This document shows positions 17,431 through 26,351 of a stretch of 64,000 nucleotides of DNA, one piece after another. A program made the translations under genes and the position numbers. Every line of letters starts with the position of its first letter. Position 1 is the stretch's first letter. Below the pieces are notes generated by a model that was given only the letters and a program-made list of their open reading frames with translations, had not been told where the DNA came from and did not search any database. The DNA lies in the NCBI RefSeq assembly GCF_000751775.1, contig NZ_CCRF01000035.1:62001-126000 (forward strand). The letters are read 5' to 3'. Source of the DNA: Caldibacillus thermoamylovorans. Lineage in GTDB: Bacteria > Bacillota > Bacilli > Bacillales > Caldibacillaceae.

Positions 17431-18187
17431 GGTCTTCCAAGTGCACTGCATGTCCGACATTCGGGAAGACAATGCGCTGACAATTAGGTAAGTCAGCTTC
17501 CATTTCTTTGGCAATTTGGCAAAACTTTTGATCAATTTCACCGGTTAACAAAAGTACAGGGATTTCGCATTTCTGGAGACGATCCCACCAAGAAGGTTGT
17601 CTCCCTGTACCCATTCCCCGTAAACTGTTTGCCAATCCAAGCGGGGAGTTCTTTAAGCGTTGTTTGCGGATCGATTTTTGCACTTGTTCCGGCAACTGGG
17701 TTTGACTTTTAAATAGCGGTATGTTTTCCCAATAATTGACAAAATGCTCGATTCCGTCCTCTAAAATAGTATTTGCCAAATGCTCATCTTGCCGGATGCG
17801 GTTTTTTCTTTCTTCCTCGGTTTTTAAACCAGGGGAGCTACTTTCAAGAATTAATGTTTTTACACGTTCCGGATAGAACATGGTAAAACTTAGAGCAAGC
17901 CGGCCGCCCATTGAATAACCCAGCAAATGAATTCGGTTGATGCCCAGAATATTTAACATGTCGCATAAATCTTTTGCCACAGCTTCCATTGTGTATCTAT
18001 TCGGATCGGCCGGTGCGTCCGATTTACCATGACCAATAATATCAATTGTAATAACTTTAAAGGAATCCGATAACCGGGACAGCTTCCAGGTTGAAACATC
18101 TCCGGTAAATCCATGCAATAGCATTAGAGGTTCCCCTTTACCGGCTATTTCGTAATAATAGTTGACACCGTTTAGATTAATGACCAT
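17387..18187 (-). CDS. menH: SHCHC synthase MenH (alpha/beta hydrolase)
   Basis: A 266-residue alpha/beta hydrolase that eliminates pyruvate from SEPHCHC in the menaquinone pathway. It has the oxyanion motif LLHGFTGD near the N-terminus, nucleophile Ser in GYSMGGR (about 90), an acidic residue in TGEIDQKF and His in NVGHAVHLEDP near the C-terminus. It overlaps menD by 11 nt, so the two are translationally coupled. Its last codons are repeated in decayed form downstream (17185-17386). Confidence 0.92.
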   Translation of the reverse strand: MVINLNGVNYYYEIAGKGEPLMLLHGFTGDVSTWKLSRLSDSFKVITIDIIGHGKSDAPADPNRYTMEAVAKDLCDMLNILGINRIHLLGYSMGGRLALSFTMFYPERVKTLILESSSPGLKTEEERKNRIRQDEHLANTILEDGIEHFVNYWENIPLFKSQTQLPEQVQKSIRKQRLKNSPLGLANSLRGMGTGRQPSWWDRLQKCEIPVLLLTGEIDQKFCQIAKEMEADLPNCQRIVFPNVGHAVHLEDPVSFEQSILRFLSK

Positions 18188-19922
18188 TTTTCATCGCCTC
18201 AAAATACCGGTCTATTTCTTCCCCGATAAGTCGCCACATATTGCGATGGGATTCAAGATTCGCTTGCCGATTGGTTTGAACTTCAATAACATGAATCCCG
18301 CTTTTTTCGGCCGTTGCTTCAATTGCTTGGTCAAATTCTCCCCAATTGGTTATTTTACAATATTCTCCGCCATACATTTTCATCGCATAGGAAAAATCAA
18401 TGCCGATTGGTGTCCCAAATAACAGTTCATAATGTCTATCAAGCTTGGATTGCGGGAGAAATGAGAATATACCTCCACCGTCATTGTTAATTAAAATAAT
18501 ATTGATGGAAATATCATTCAATTTTGCGGCAAGCAGCCCGTTTAAATCATGGAAAAACGATAAATCCCCAATCACAAGATAAAGCGGGTTTCTGTATACA
18601 GCGGCTCCGATTGCCGTGGAGACGACACCGTCAATTCCGTTTGCTCCGCGATTTGCCATTAGATGTATATTTTTCCTCGTTTGATGGAAAAAAGTATCCA
18701 CGTCACGAATCGGCATACTGTTTCCGGCAAAAATGGTACTGTTTTCCGGGATCACTTTTGCTAGTTCATAAATAACTTTTCCTTCGTCAAGATCATTCAT
18801 TGATTTTAAGTAAGAAGCGATAGTTTCCTTCGCGATATGATTTAAGTCTTTCCAAATTGAAAAATATTGTGTCTGCCGTGCTTCTGTAAAAAACGCCTTG
18901 ATTGTGTGACAGAATATTGCTTCATCACATTGAACCATCATTGTTCCCAAGTTTTGCGGGTCACGCCAACCGGAACCGCCATCGACAATAATATGCGGTG
19001 ACTGCCGCCATTTTTTTAGGAATAGAGTGAGCGGTTTCGATACAGGCATACTCCCAAAGCGAATAATAAGGTCCGGTCTCAGCAAGTTTACAGCTTGTTC
19101 ATTTTTCAAAATCGCATCGTAACTATCAATGACTTGAGAATCGGCAGTTGTGCTTCCACGCAATTGGGACAACGGATCTGCAACAATTGGGTAACCGGTT
19201 AATTGGGCGAATTGATGGATCGCCTCGGCCAATTCAGGTTTATCGATATCACCAACAATGATCAGACCGTTTTCAATTTGTTGGATTTGCTCGGCTATTT
19301 CACGTGCTGTTTCATTGGATATAGTAAGATTTCCTTGACTAATCTTCAATTCTTTTATTTTTTCAGTGAAAGGATATGGTTCTAGTATTGGTAGGAGCGG
19401 TTCACGCAATGGAAAATTAAGGTGAACCGGTCCTTGTAAATGGCCTGTTGCTTCTTTTATCGCCCGTACAGCGGTATTAAATGCGTACTGTTCTTGTCCA
19501 AATTCAGGTAAGGCCAAGTCAGTAAACCAACGAACATGATTTCCGTATAGATGGATTTGGTCAATGGCTTGCGGGGCACCGACATCCCTTAGTTCATGAG
19601 GCCGGTCTGCCGTTAAAATGATTAGCGGAACTCTTGATAGATTTGCTTCGACAACAGCAGGAAAATAATTGGCTGCTGCAGTTCCGGATGTACATAATAA
19701 AGCAACCGGTCTTTGGGAAGCTTTTGCCATACCGAGTGCAAAAAATCCGGCAGATCGTTCATCGATATTCATATACACATTTAAATCGCGATTTTCTGCA
19801 ATTAGTAAAGCAAGAGGGGTTGAGCGAGACCCGGGACTAATCACAACATCTTTTACTCCTGCTTGAACAAGACCGGAAACGAATGCGGCTAAATATTCGG
19901 TTAGTGCTTCTTGATGATTCAT
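18177..19922 (-). CDS. menD: SEPHCHC synthase MenD (ThDP enzyme)
   Basis: A 581-residue thiamine-diphosphate enzyme that joins 2-oxoglutarate to isochorismate. It has the N-terminal SPGSRSTPL motif, DERSAGFFALG with the ThDP-activating glutamate, and the C-terminal ThDP/Mg motif GDLSFFHDLNGLL...NNDGGG (about 452-480). ATG at 19922 follows AAGGAG. Its first 15 bases and ribosome binding site are duplicated 72 bp upstream, where the duplicate forms the end of menF. Confidence 0.95.
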   Translation of the reverse strand: MNHQEALTEYLAAFVSGLVQAGVKDVVISPGSRSTPLALLIAENRDLNVYMNIDERSAGFFALGMAKASQRPVALLCTSGTAAANYFPAVVEANLSRVPLIILTADRPHELRDVGAPQAIDQIHLYGNHVRWFTDLALPEFGQEQYAFNTAVRAIKEATGHLQGPVHLNFPLREPLLPILEPYPFTEKIKELKISQGNLTISNETAREIAEQIQQIENGLIIVGDIDKPELAEAIHQFAQLTGYPIVADPLSQLRGSTTADSQVIDSYDAILKNEQAVNLLRPDLIIRFGSMPVSKPLTLFLKKWRQSPHIIVDGGSGWRDPQNLGTMMVQCDEAIFCHTIKAFFTEARQTQYFSIWKDLNHIAKETIASYLKSMNDLDEGKVIYELAKVIPENSTIFAGNSMPIRDVDTFFHQTRKNIHLMANRGANGIDGVVSTAIGAAVYRNPLYLVIGDLSFFHDLNGLLAAKLNDISINIILINNDGGGIFSFLPQSKLDRHYELLFGTPIGIDFSYAMKMYGGEYCKITNWGEFDQAIEATAEKSGIHVIEVQTNRQANLESHRNMWRLIGEEIDRYFEAMKNGH

Positions 19923-20009
19923 TGTTTTTCTCCTTCCTCAAACCACTCATAAATCAATTTCATATCGATAAAATAATGCTTCTTGATGATTTATTTTTCT
20001 TCTCCTCCC
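19905..20009. repeat. 72-bp tandem duplication at the menF/menD junction
   Basis: TGCTTCTTGATGATTCAT + RBS complement (from 19905) recurs as TGCTTCTTGATGATTTAT + RBS complement (from 19977), a step of exactly 72 bp. In the upstream copy the menD start ATGAATC has become ATAAATC and now supplies the menF stop. The ancestral arrangement was probably an ATGA overlap of menF and menD. Confidence 0.8.
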
Positions 20010-21388
20010 AGCGCATGCAGCATAGGGCGAAACTTTATTCGTGTTTCGATTAATTCATCTTGCGGATTTGAATCTGGGACTAATCCACAACCTGCATATA
20101 ATATTGCATTGTTATTTTGAATTAAGCCGGAACGTATGCCAACGATAAATTCGCCATTGCCTCGAAAATCTGTCCAACCGATTGGACCGGCATAGAGTCC
20201 GCGATCCATTTTTTCTTTTTCACGGATTATTTTCAATGCTTCTATCGTAGGTACTCCTCCTAAGGCAGGAGTTGGGTGAAGCCGTTCGACCATTTTGAAA
20301 ATCGATTGTCCTGCTTTGGCCCTTCCTGTAATTGGTGTATATAAATGTTGAATGGCCGGTGTTTTCATTAAAATCGGCTCTTCCGGGACAATTAAGTTCG
20401 TACAAATGGGATTTAGTGCATTTTTGATCATGTTTACAACCAGCTGATGTTCATATCGGTTTTTTGCGTCATTTAATAAATTCTTACCGAGCCATTCGTC
20501 TTCACCCGGATCTTTGCTTCTTGGTGCAGATCCGGCTAGACATGTGGATAATACTTCTTCACCGGTTTTTTTCACTAATCGTTCCGGCGATGCCCCCAGA
20601 AAACAGCTGGAACCGGATTCTAATGCAAACGCGAAACTACCGGGTTGGTTTCTTCTTAGTTGTTCCAAAACTGTTGCAATGGAAGGCGATTTCGTAAATT
20701 CAATGATCATTTTTCTTGCCAAAACGACTTTTTTTATATCGGTGGATTTTAGCAGGTTTACAATATCTTCAACTGCTTTCACCCATTCGGCTTGTCCTAT
20801 TTCCGTACATGAAGTCATCGAGACTTGTTCAACAGCAACAGTCGATTGCCGGGCCAATAAATCGTTCATGTATTCCTCTATATGTTTATATTGGGAAGTT
20901 TTGTTTTCCCCAGCTGGATCCATGATTTGGTTAAAGGTTAAAAAGTGTTGACCATTTACGACTGTCAGCATGTATTTTGGCAAATAAAAGAAGGTGTCTC
21001 CAAAATCGCTCCATTCTTGTTCTTTTCCTGTATCCGGGTCAAAAGAAAAGCCGCCGAAAAGAAGCGGTCCCGTTCCGATTATGGAGGAACCTTCTATTTC
21101 AGCATTTTGAACGATATCTTTCCAAAATTGATGAATATCATCAAAACGATTTTTTTTAGCTAGGTTGGAAAATAGTAAAGCAGCTCCAACGCCAACTAAA
21201 TAAAAATCTTCATTAGCACTCTTCCAGAAAAATCGTTTTCCTTCTGTATTTGGAGTGCCCTGTTTATAAAAGACAACCGGATCAAATGGATCAATCGGTG
21301 TCGTTAAACTAAATAGTGTTTTTTGTTTTGTTTCAAGTTGTTTGATTATATTTGAATGTGCAATAGCTTGATTTTCCGCTCGTAACAT
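19991..21388 (-). CDS. menF: Isochorismate synthase MenF
   Basis: A 465-residue chorismate-utilising enzyme that makes isochorismate, the first step of menaquinone synthesis. It shows the family core: KKVVLARKMIIEF, GSSCFLGASPERL, STCLAGSAPRSKDPGED and a C-terminal GRAKAGQSIF...HPTPALGGVP ... YAGPIGW. The start is fixed at ATG 21388, because a stop codon lies two codons upstream in frame; GGAG is 10 nt away. First gene of menF-menD-menH, all minus strand. Confidence 0.94.
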   Translation of the reverse strand: MLRAENQAIAHSNIIKQLETKQKTLFSLTTPIDPFDPVVFYKQGTPNTEGKRFFWKSANEDFYLVGVGAALLFSNLAKKNRFDDIHQFWKDIVQNAEIEGSSIIGTGPLLFGGFSFDPDTGKEQEWSDFGDTFFYLPKYMLTVVNGQHFLTFNQIMDPAGENKTSQYKHIEEYMNDLLARQSTVAVEQVSMTSCTEIGQAEWVKAVEDIVNLLKSTDIKKVVLARKMIIEFTKSPSIATVLEQLRRNQPGSFAFALESGSSCFLGASPERLVKKTGEEVLSTCLAGSAPRSKDPGEDEWLGKNLLNDAKNRYEHQLVVNMIKNALNPICTNLIVPEEPILMKTPAIQHLYTPITGRAKAGQSIFKMVERLHPTPALGGVPTIEALKIIREKEKMDRGLYAGPIGWTDFRGNGEFIVGIRSGLIQNNNAILYAGCGLVPDSNPQDELIETRIKFRPMLHALGGEEK

Positions 21389-21562
21389 TTCTCAAGGCTC
21401 CAATCTAGAATTATTATCGATAATATTATATCTTAAATCTGCTCATAATTGGAGGTTTAGCTCTTATTGGAAAGTTGAAAGTAAAAGTGGCGGATTCCGG
21501 GGAGGCATCTCATTGTAAGAAAAATCATTCGTTGCACACAGAAATTTTTTGGTAAATACATT

Positions 21563-21658
21563 GGAGCCTATCCGACTTTTTAATGATAGTTGACTTTTGG
21601 CCACTCTCGTCCTCTGATTACATCGGTGTGTACTCACAATGGCGATCGGATAGACTCC
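21563..21658. repeat. Inverted repeat of about 96 bp
   Basis: GGAGCCTATCCGA (21563-21575) matches the complement of TCGGATAGACTCC (21646-21658) with one mismatch. It lies in the intergenic space between menF and the ykuK-like gene. No T-run follows, so it is more a repeat or structured element than a terminator. Confidence 0.5.
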
Positions 21659-21659
21659 T

Positions 21660-21895
21660 GATAAGCATGATTTTTATATCAATTGTAAAAACCTCATCAA
21701 TCTAGGTACAGCAGATGTTATACCGCTATTTTTTATATCAATTCGCAAAACTGCTTGCTACTCCAACAATCCCGGTACACTAGATGTTTCATACAGTTAT
21801 CTGTATAGCGACTATTTAAAAACTCACCAAGGACCAAGTCCAAGTACACTACCGTTATTTTGTATAGCGATTCGCATAACAGCTTGCGACAAAGC
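21660..21895. repeat. Decayed tandem copies of the ykuK-like 3' end
   Basis: The last codons of the gene, in plus-strand form ACCGTTATTTTGTATAGCG + ATTCGC (21851), recur as ACAGTTATCTGTATAGCG (21792), ACCGCTATTTTTTATATC + AATTCGC (21722) and ATGATTTTTATATCAATTG (about 21667). Intervening text (GGTACA..AGATGTT) is also repeated. Units are about 57-70 bp, four in all, the first containing the stop codon. Confidence 0.75.
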
Positions 21896-22391
21896 TTTCC
21901 GGTTTTATTTTCGGTTCCACCCCGATCGATTCCATACGGGAAACCATTTCTTTTACAAACTTTCTTGTTTTATTTTTCCGACCTGCACCTATATCGATAT
22001 GTCCTTCAATGATCAAACTGGCTCCTCTGTATATATTTGGCAAGATAATATCAATCAATCGGTTTTTCTTTTCTTCAGTAAATAACGAAACCACTTCCTC
22101 TGTTAAAGTTGTTTCAAAAGAGATCCGTTCGTGTAAATTTGTCATTTTCCTTGGAACAATCACTTTACGAATACATGCCCAGACTCCTTTTCTTTCACGC
22201 TGAATGACAATTCCGGTAATGAATCTCGTGTCATCTTTATGAACTTGGGAATCTGTACCGAACATAAGTCGATAGTTTCCGGTCGGATCACTTTGCATAA
22301 ACCGGATAATATGTTGAAACACATCTTCAAAAGACATGTTTTTTTCTGTCAAATTCTGAAATTTGTCATTGAAAACAGGGAATTTTCTCAT
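21855..22391 (-). CDS. ykuK: YkuK-like protein (DUF458, RNase H-like)
   Basis: A 178-residue protein with a close match to Bacillus YkuK: the NMSFEDVFQHIIRFMQSDPTGNY start, FGTDSQVH and FITGIVIQRERKG...ACIRKVIVPRKM. The GTDSQ strand resembles the first acidic motif of RNase H folds, but the activity is unproven. The ATG at 22391 has AAAGG very close by. The downstream flank is filled by decayed copies of its own 3' end. Confidence 0.85.
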   Translation of the reverse strand: MRKFPVFNDKFQNLTEKNMSFEDVFQHIIRFMQSDPTGNYRLMFGTDSQVHKDDTRFITGIVIQRERKGVWACIRKVIVPRKMTNLHERISFETTLTEEVVSLFTEEKKNRLIDIILPNIYRGASLIIEGHIDIGAGRKNKTRKFVKEMVSRMESIGVEPKIKPESFVASCYANRYTK

Positions 22392-22588
22392 ACTCCTTTC
22401 ATATATAAATAGCCAGTTCTATTTTTAGTATATTCAACAGGAACCTGATTTTTCATTTCAGTAAAGTAAACTTTTGATAAACTACATGAAAATGTTTTAT
22501 CCAGTAAGGAAAGATGATTTACGGAACGGGGAGCTCGATTTTTTGAAGACAAAGCTTACGAAATTTTTCATAAAAACCCCTGTAATCC

Positions 22589-22629
22589 ATAATAGAACAT
22601 GTTATAATTAATAGTCCATGTTCTATTAT
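22589..22629 (+). promoter_or_regulatory. Promoter -10 inside a perfect 13-bp inverted repeat
   Basis: ATAATAGAACATG (22589-22601) and CATGTTCTATTAT (22617-22629) are perfect complements, separated by 15 bp that hold TATAAT (22603-22608). The -35 is weak. This looks like an operator that shuts the promoter of the MATE gene 50 nt downstream. No regulator gene is adjacent. Confidence 0.65.
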
Positions 22630-22677
22630 TAAATTAATGATTTTATTTATAAATACGTGACAAAGAAGTGTTGAATA

Positions 22678-24126
22678 ATGAATAAAAGAAAATTGATTCA
22701 AAAGAGCCGACGTCAACTGCCGGCTCAAAATGAAAACCGTACGCGATCAAAATTAAAACAAAAAACGATCTATTTACTAAATAAATACTTTACCGGTGAC
22801 TCCATTCGCTATCAAGAAGTTATCTCGATCATTATTCCGATTTTAGTCGACCAAGCCTTTTTAATTTTCATGAGCTTACTGAACACGGCGATGGTTGCTT
22901 CAGCCGGGGTTGCTGCAGTTAGTGCCGTTAATATGGTTGACTCCCTGAATATTTTTTTAGTAAACGTATTTATTGCTATTGCTACTGGTGGTACGGTCAT
23001 CGTTGCTCAATATAAAGGTATCGGGAATCGGAAAATGGTCACCAAGACTGCGACACAAGCAGTATCAGCGGTAACCATTTTTTCCGTTTTACTTAGTGTC
23101 CTCGTTATCATTTTTCATGGACCTACATTGAATTTGTTGTTTGGGGATGCAGAAGCAGATGTTTTGCATAATGCGAAACTTTATTTAATCGGGAGTTGTT
23201 TTTCTTATCCTTTCATCGCCATTTATCAAGCTGTTTGCGGCGGATTAAGAGGAGTTGGGGAAACGAAACCGGTTCTGGTGCTTTCTTTACTAATGAATCT
23301 TGTTAATACGATTTTGAATGTTATTCTAATCACAATTGCTGATTTAGGCGTCTTAGGTTTAGTTATTTCTGTTATCACGGCAAGAATCATAGGGATGGCC
23401 GCTTCCTTACTTTATATTATAAAATATAATCACACGATCCGGTTTCGAATCAAAGAGGCTTTACACTTGGATTTTTCCATTTTAAAAAAGGTGATGTTTA
23501 TCGGCATCCCGTTTGCTGCGGAGCAATTATTTTTCAATGGCGGAAAGCTGATCACCCAAACATTTATCGTTAAATTAGGGACGCTGGCTTTGACTGCAAA
23601 TGCAATTGCCGGTTCCATTACGTTACTGTTTCAAATCGGTCCGAATGCACTCAGTATTGCGATTGTTACTGTCGTTGGGCAATGTATCGGCAGGAGAAAC
23701 ATTCGCGATGCAAGGCGATTTACTATGTCTTTCATTGGTTTGTCATCACTGTTTTATATTGTAACATCCGCCGTGTTAATGCCACTTTTCCCTTTGTTGA
23801 TGAAAATGTTCAGTGCACCGAATGAAATTATTCATACGATTTTTATTATCGTACTTATGTCAGCTATCGCTCAACCGATATTATGGTCAGGCGCATTTAT
23901 TATGCCTGCCGCATTGAGGGCAGCCGGGGATTCGAATTTTACTTCGGTAGCCGCATTGCTCTCCATGTGGTTTGTCCGGGTTGTTCTTGGCTATATTTTA
24001 GGAATAACGCTAGGGTTTGGGATTATCGGTGTGTGGGCTGCTATGATCATAGAGTGGTCTGTCCGCGGAATAGTCTTTTACTTAAGATTTCGCGGGGAAA
24101 AATGGTATCAGCATAAATTAGTGTGA
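22678..24126 (+). CDS. MATE-family efflux transporter
   Basis: A 482-residue protein with about 12 membrane segments after a basic 40-residue N-terminus. It has two related halves typical of MATE exporters (IIPILVDQAFLIFMSLLNTAMVA / MFIGIPFAAEQLFFNGGKL) and AVCGGLRGVGETKP, with the matching AALRAAGDSN in the second half. Probably a cation-coupled exporter of drugs or metabolites. The start has only a weak ribosome binding site. A strong palindrome covers its promoter. Confidence 0.88.
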   Translation: MNKRKLIQKSRRQLPAQNENRTRSKLKQKTIYLLNKYFTGDSIRYQEVISIIIPILVDQAFLIFMSLLNTAMVASAGVAAVSAVNMVDSLNIFLVNVFIAIATGGTVIVAQYKGIGNRKMVTKTATQAVSAVTIFSVLLSVLVIIFHGPTLNLLFGDAEADVLHNAKLYLIGSCFSYPFIAIYQAVCGGLRGVGETKPVLVLSLLMNLVNTILNVILITIADLGVLGLVISVITARIIGMAASLLYIIKYNHTIRFRIKEALHLDFSILKKVMFIGIPFAAEQLFFNGGKLITQTFIVKLGTLALTANAIAGSITLLFQIGPNALSIAIVTVVGQCIGRRNIRDARRFTMSFIGLSSLFYIVTSAVLMPLFPLLMKMFSAPNEIIHTIFIIVLMSAIAQPILWSGAFIMPAALRAAGDSNFTSVAALLSMWFVRVVLGYILGITLGFGIIGVWAAMIIEWSVRGIVFYLRFRGEKWYQHKLV

Positions 24127-24203
24127 ATGAAGAGGCTAGCGGGCAAATCTTTTTTTCAATCGCATTTGATTTTATTGGTGAGAATAAAAACGGAAATAAA
24201 ATT

Positions 24204-24265
24204 TTGAAAAAGGGACCCATAGACAAGAACTCCTTTATTGAAAGGAAGTTTTCAAAACGGGTCCC
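24204..24265 (-). terminator. Terminator of the purine nucleoside phosphorylase gene
   Basis: Minus strand: GGGACCC (24265-24259) ... GGGTCCC (24218-24212) with a nested AACTTCCTTT/AAAGGAGTT arm, followed by TTTTTC. The plus-strand side lacks a T-run. Confidence 0.7.
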
Positions 24266-24276
24266 GCGGCAATTCC

Positions 24277-25098
24277 TTAATTCATTTCTTTTAAAATCTC
24301 TTTTATCAAGGAAATAAATTTTACCTTCACTTTCCCTGCTACATCAATAACTTCATCATGGCTTAACGGTTGGTTCAAAATTCCGCTGGCCATATTGGTT
24401 AAACATGAAATCCCCAATACTTGCATATGACTGTGCCTGGCAACGATTGCTTCAGGAACGGTTGACATCCCGACGGCATCCGCTCCCAACGTCCGTATCA
24501 TACGGATTTCTGCCGGAGTTTCATAGGTTGGGCCGCTCCACCATGCATATACACCCTCCTGAATAGGGAGGTTTAAATCAGCGGCTACCTTTTTTGCCAA
24601 ATTTCGAAGTTCAGGTGTATACAATTGAGAGAGATCCGGAAAACGTATACCGAGTTCATCATTATTTGGTCCAATCAACGGGTTTGTCCCAACCAAATTA
24701 ATATGATCGGAAATGAGCATAAGATCTCCCGGTTGAAAACTCGTATTAACTGCTCCACAGGCATTGGTAATAATTAAAGAATCAACACCGAGTGCTTTCA
24801 TAACCCGAACGGGAAAAGTAACCTCATCCAAAGTAAATCCTTCATAATAATGAAATCTCCCTTTCATCGTAACTACTTTTTTCCCCATCAATTCTCCAAT
24901 AACAAGTTCATTGGCATGTCCAATGGCGGATGACTTTGCAAAATATGGAATTTCATCATATGGAATGGTTACCGCATGTTCAATTTCTTCGGCAAGCACG
25001 CCAAGTCCGGAGCCAAGAATGAGTCCGATTTCCGGCTTGAGATTTATTTTTTCCATTATGTAATTTTTGGCTTGTAAAATATGTTCCGTTTGATGCAT
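24277..25098 (-). CDS. pupG: Purine nucleoside phosphorylase (trimeric type)
   Basis: A 273-residue enzyme that splits guanosine/inosine with phosphate. It has GLILGSGLGVLAEEIE (phosphate-binding serine), GRFHYYEG, ITNACGAVN, TYETPAEIR and VGMSTVPEAIVARH, all diagnostic. The segment before TYETPAE reads YAWWSGP, slightly unlike the commoner YxxxxGPSYET. ATG follows GAGGTG. It stands alone here, whereas in B. subtilis pupG follows drm. Confidence 0.93.
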   Translation of the reverse strand: MHQTEHILQAKNYIMEKINLKPEIGLILGSGLGVLAEEIEHAVTIPYDEIPYFAKSSAIGHANELVIGELMGKKVVTMKGRFHYYEGFTLDEVTFPVRVMKALGVDSLIITNACGAVNTSFQPGDLMLISDHINLVGTNPLIGPNNDELGIRFPDLSQLYTPELRNLAKKVAADLNLPIQEGVYAWWSGPTYETPAEIRMIRTLGADAVGMSTVPEAIVARHSHMQVLGISCLTNMASGILNQPLSHDEVIDVAGKVKVKFISLIKEILKEMN

Positions 25099-25727
25099 GG
25101 TCCATCACCTCATGTCAAAATTTCTTTGCGTGATTCAAAAAGTAAAAAAAGCGAAAAATTTTCTGGAGTTTATCATGTGCGAAAAAATATGCTCCGTTAC
25201 CTAGACGCCAGTAGCTTCTGAGAACTTCCAGACTCATTGTTTTTGAACCAAAGCTATTATTAAATACCGATATTTTAACCTAGGACGAGGTGACTGTCAA
25301 AAAAAGCAAAAATGTAGTATGTGTAACTTTATGATGTTCGACAGAAGAAAGTATTTTTCGGCTAATAGGAAAGTAGAAATTTTTCAATTTCTACATTCCT
25401 AACGCATAAGTGCACAAGGAAAGCTTCACGGGATACATCGCAGCCGAAAAAATTTTATATTTTTTCGGTGAACTACGGCTCTGCTCTCGCCTAAAGGCTC
25501 GGACGCCCGAGTTTTCTTTACCTTTATTAACCTATTTATATCATATTCATCATTTTTTGGTACAGTAAACGTTGTTAGTTTTTCAATTCACGTTTATCCT
25601 GATTGTTTCCTACCTTTGTAGGTCCAAAAAATAAATTACCGACAAAGTTAGGAATATATTTTTATAATAATTATAATAAACTGAAAACATCAAGCGGTTT
25701 CATTTAAAAATGGGAGGAGGTATTCAA
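25099..25727. other. Intergenic region with nested hairpins and dispersed-element copy B
   Basis: No gene is seen. A nested structure spans 25349-25455: TTTTTCGGCT pairs with AGCCGAAAAA, enclosing TAGGAA-AGTAGAAATT-tttc-AATTTCTAC-ATTCCTA. Element B (separate entry) follows immediately. The last 60 nt are AT-rich and hold the promoter region of the next gene. Confidence 0.5.
25471..25520 (+). repeat. Dispersed terminator-like element, copy B
   Basis: AACTACGGCTCTGCTCTCGC, CTAAAGGCTCGG, a short hairpin CTCGGacgcCCGAG and TTTTCTTTA. Same strand and nearly same sequence as 7390-7441. Confidence 0.6.
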
Positions 25728-26327
25728 ATGAGTGAGACTATTTTAATAGGAAAAACTTCTAAAAAATGGTTTTTCTCCGCTTTATTGGCAAGCTTCATTT
25801 TGTTAGGGGGGGTGTTCTTTACATTAGGAATTAACGGTGTGGTTTACGCAGCGGGGGTTGGCGGAATTGGTAAGTTTAATGTTTCCTTTACTGAGATGAC
25901 AGGTACCGGCTTTAAATTATATGGAGACCTGTATGGTGATCCAAGTAAAAATTCCCAAGCACATGTAAAACCGGTATTTGACAATGATATTCAAAATGCA
26001 AAAATTACAGATCTGGTCATTTCGAAAAATGTGGATATTCCAATTTTAGGGAAGTACACTGTCAAAATTTCCGCCGGTAATAAAGGTACCCCGGTAGAAA
26101 TTAAAGGGTTAATCCAAAAAGCTGCACTCGTACAAGGGGATGCAGTGTTTACTAAAATGGATATTTCGGAAAACTATGTAGAAGCCAATGATCCTGAAGC
26201 AGTTAAGAAAGGGTTTACGCAAGGGGCGAGTACGGTGACAATTAAAAACGGTAACATTGAAACCCATTATTTATTCCAAGAAATGGTCACATTGCCAGGA
26301 TTAAAAGTTGAGTTTGTGAAAAATTAA
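25728..26327 (+). CDS. DUF6230-like exported or membrane-anchored protein
   Basis: A 199-residue protein starting at ATG 25728 behind GGAGGAGGT; an earlier in-frame ATG (25710) lies inside that site. It has a short basic N-terminus (KTSKKWF), one hydrophobic segment (ALLASFILLGGVFFTLGI), a probable AYA-like exit (VYAAG), and a beta-rich body. The pattern matches DUF6230, a family known mainly from Actinobacteria, whose gene is usually next to a DUF6114 gene, as here. Function unknown; it may bind or line the cell surface. Confidence 0.7.
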   Translation: MSETILIGKTSKKWFFSALLASFILLGGVFFTLGINGVVYAAGVGGIGKFNVSFTEMTGTGFKLYGDLYGDPSKNSQAHVKPVFDNDIQNAKITDLVISKNVDIPILGKYTVKISAGNKGTPVEIKGLIQKAALVQGDAVFTKMDISENYVEANDPEAVKKGFTQGASTVTIKNGNIETHYLFQEMVTLPGLKVEFVKN

Positions 26328-26351
26328 TAGCCTGTTTGTCTGGGAGTGTTA

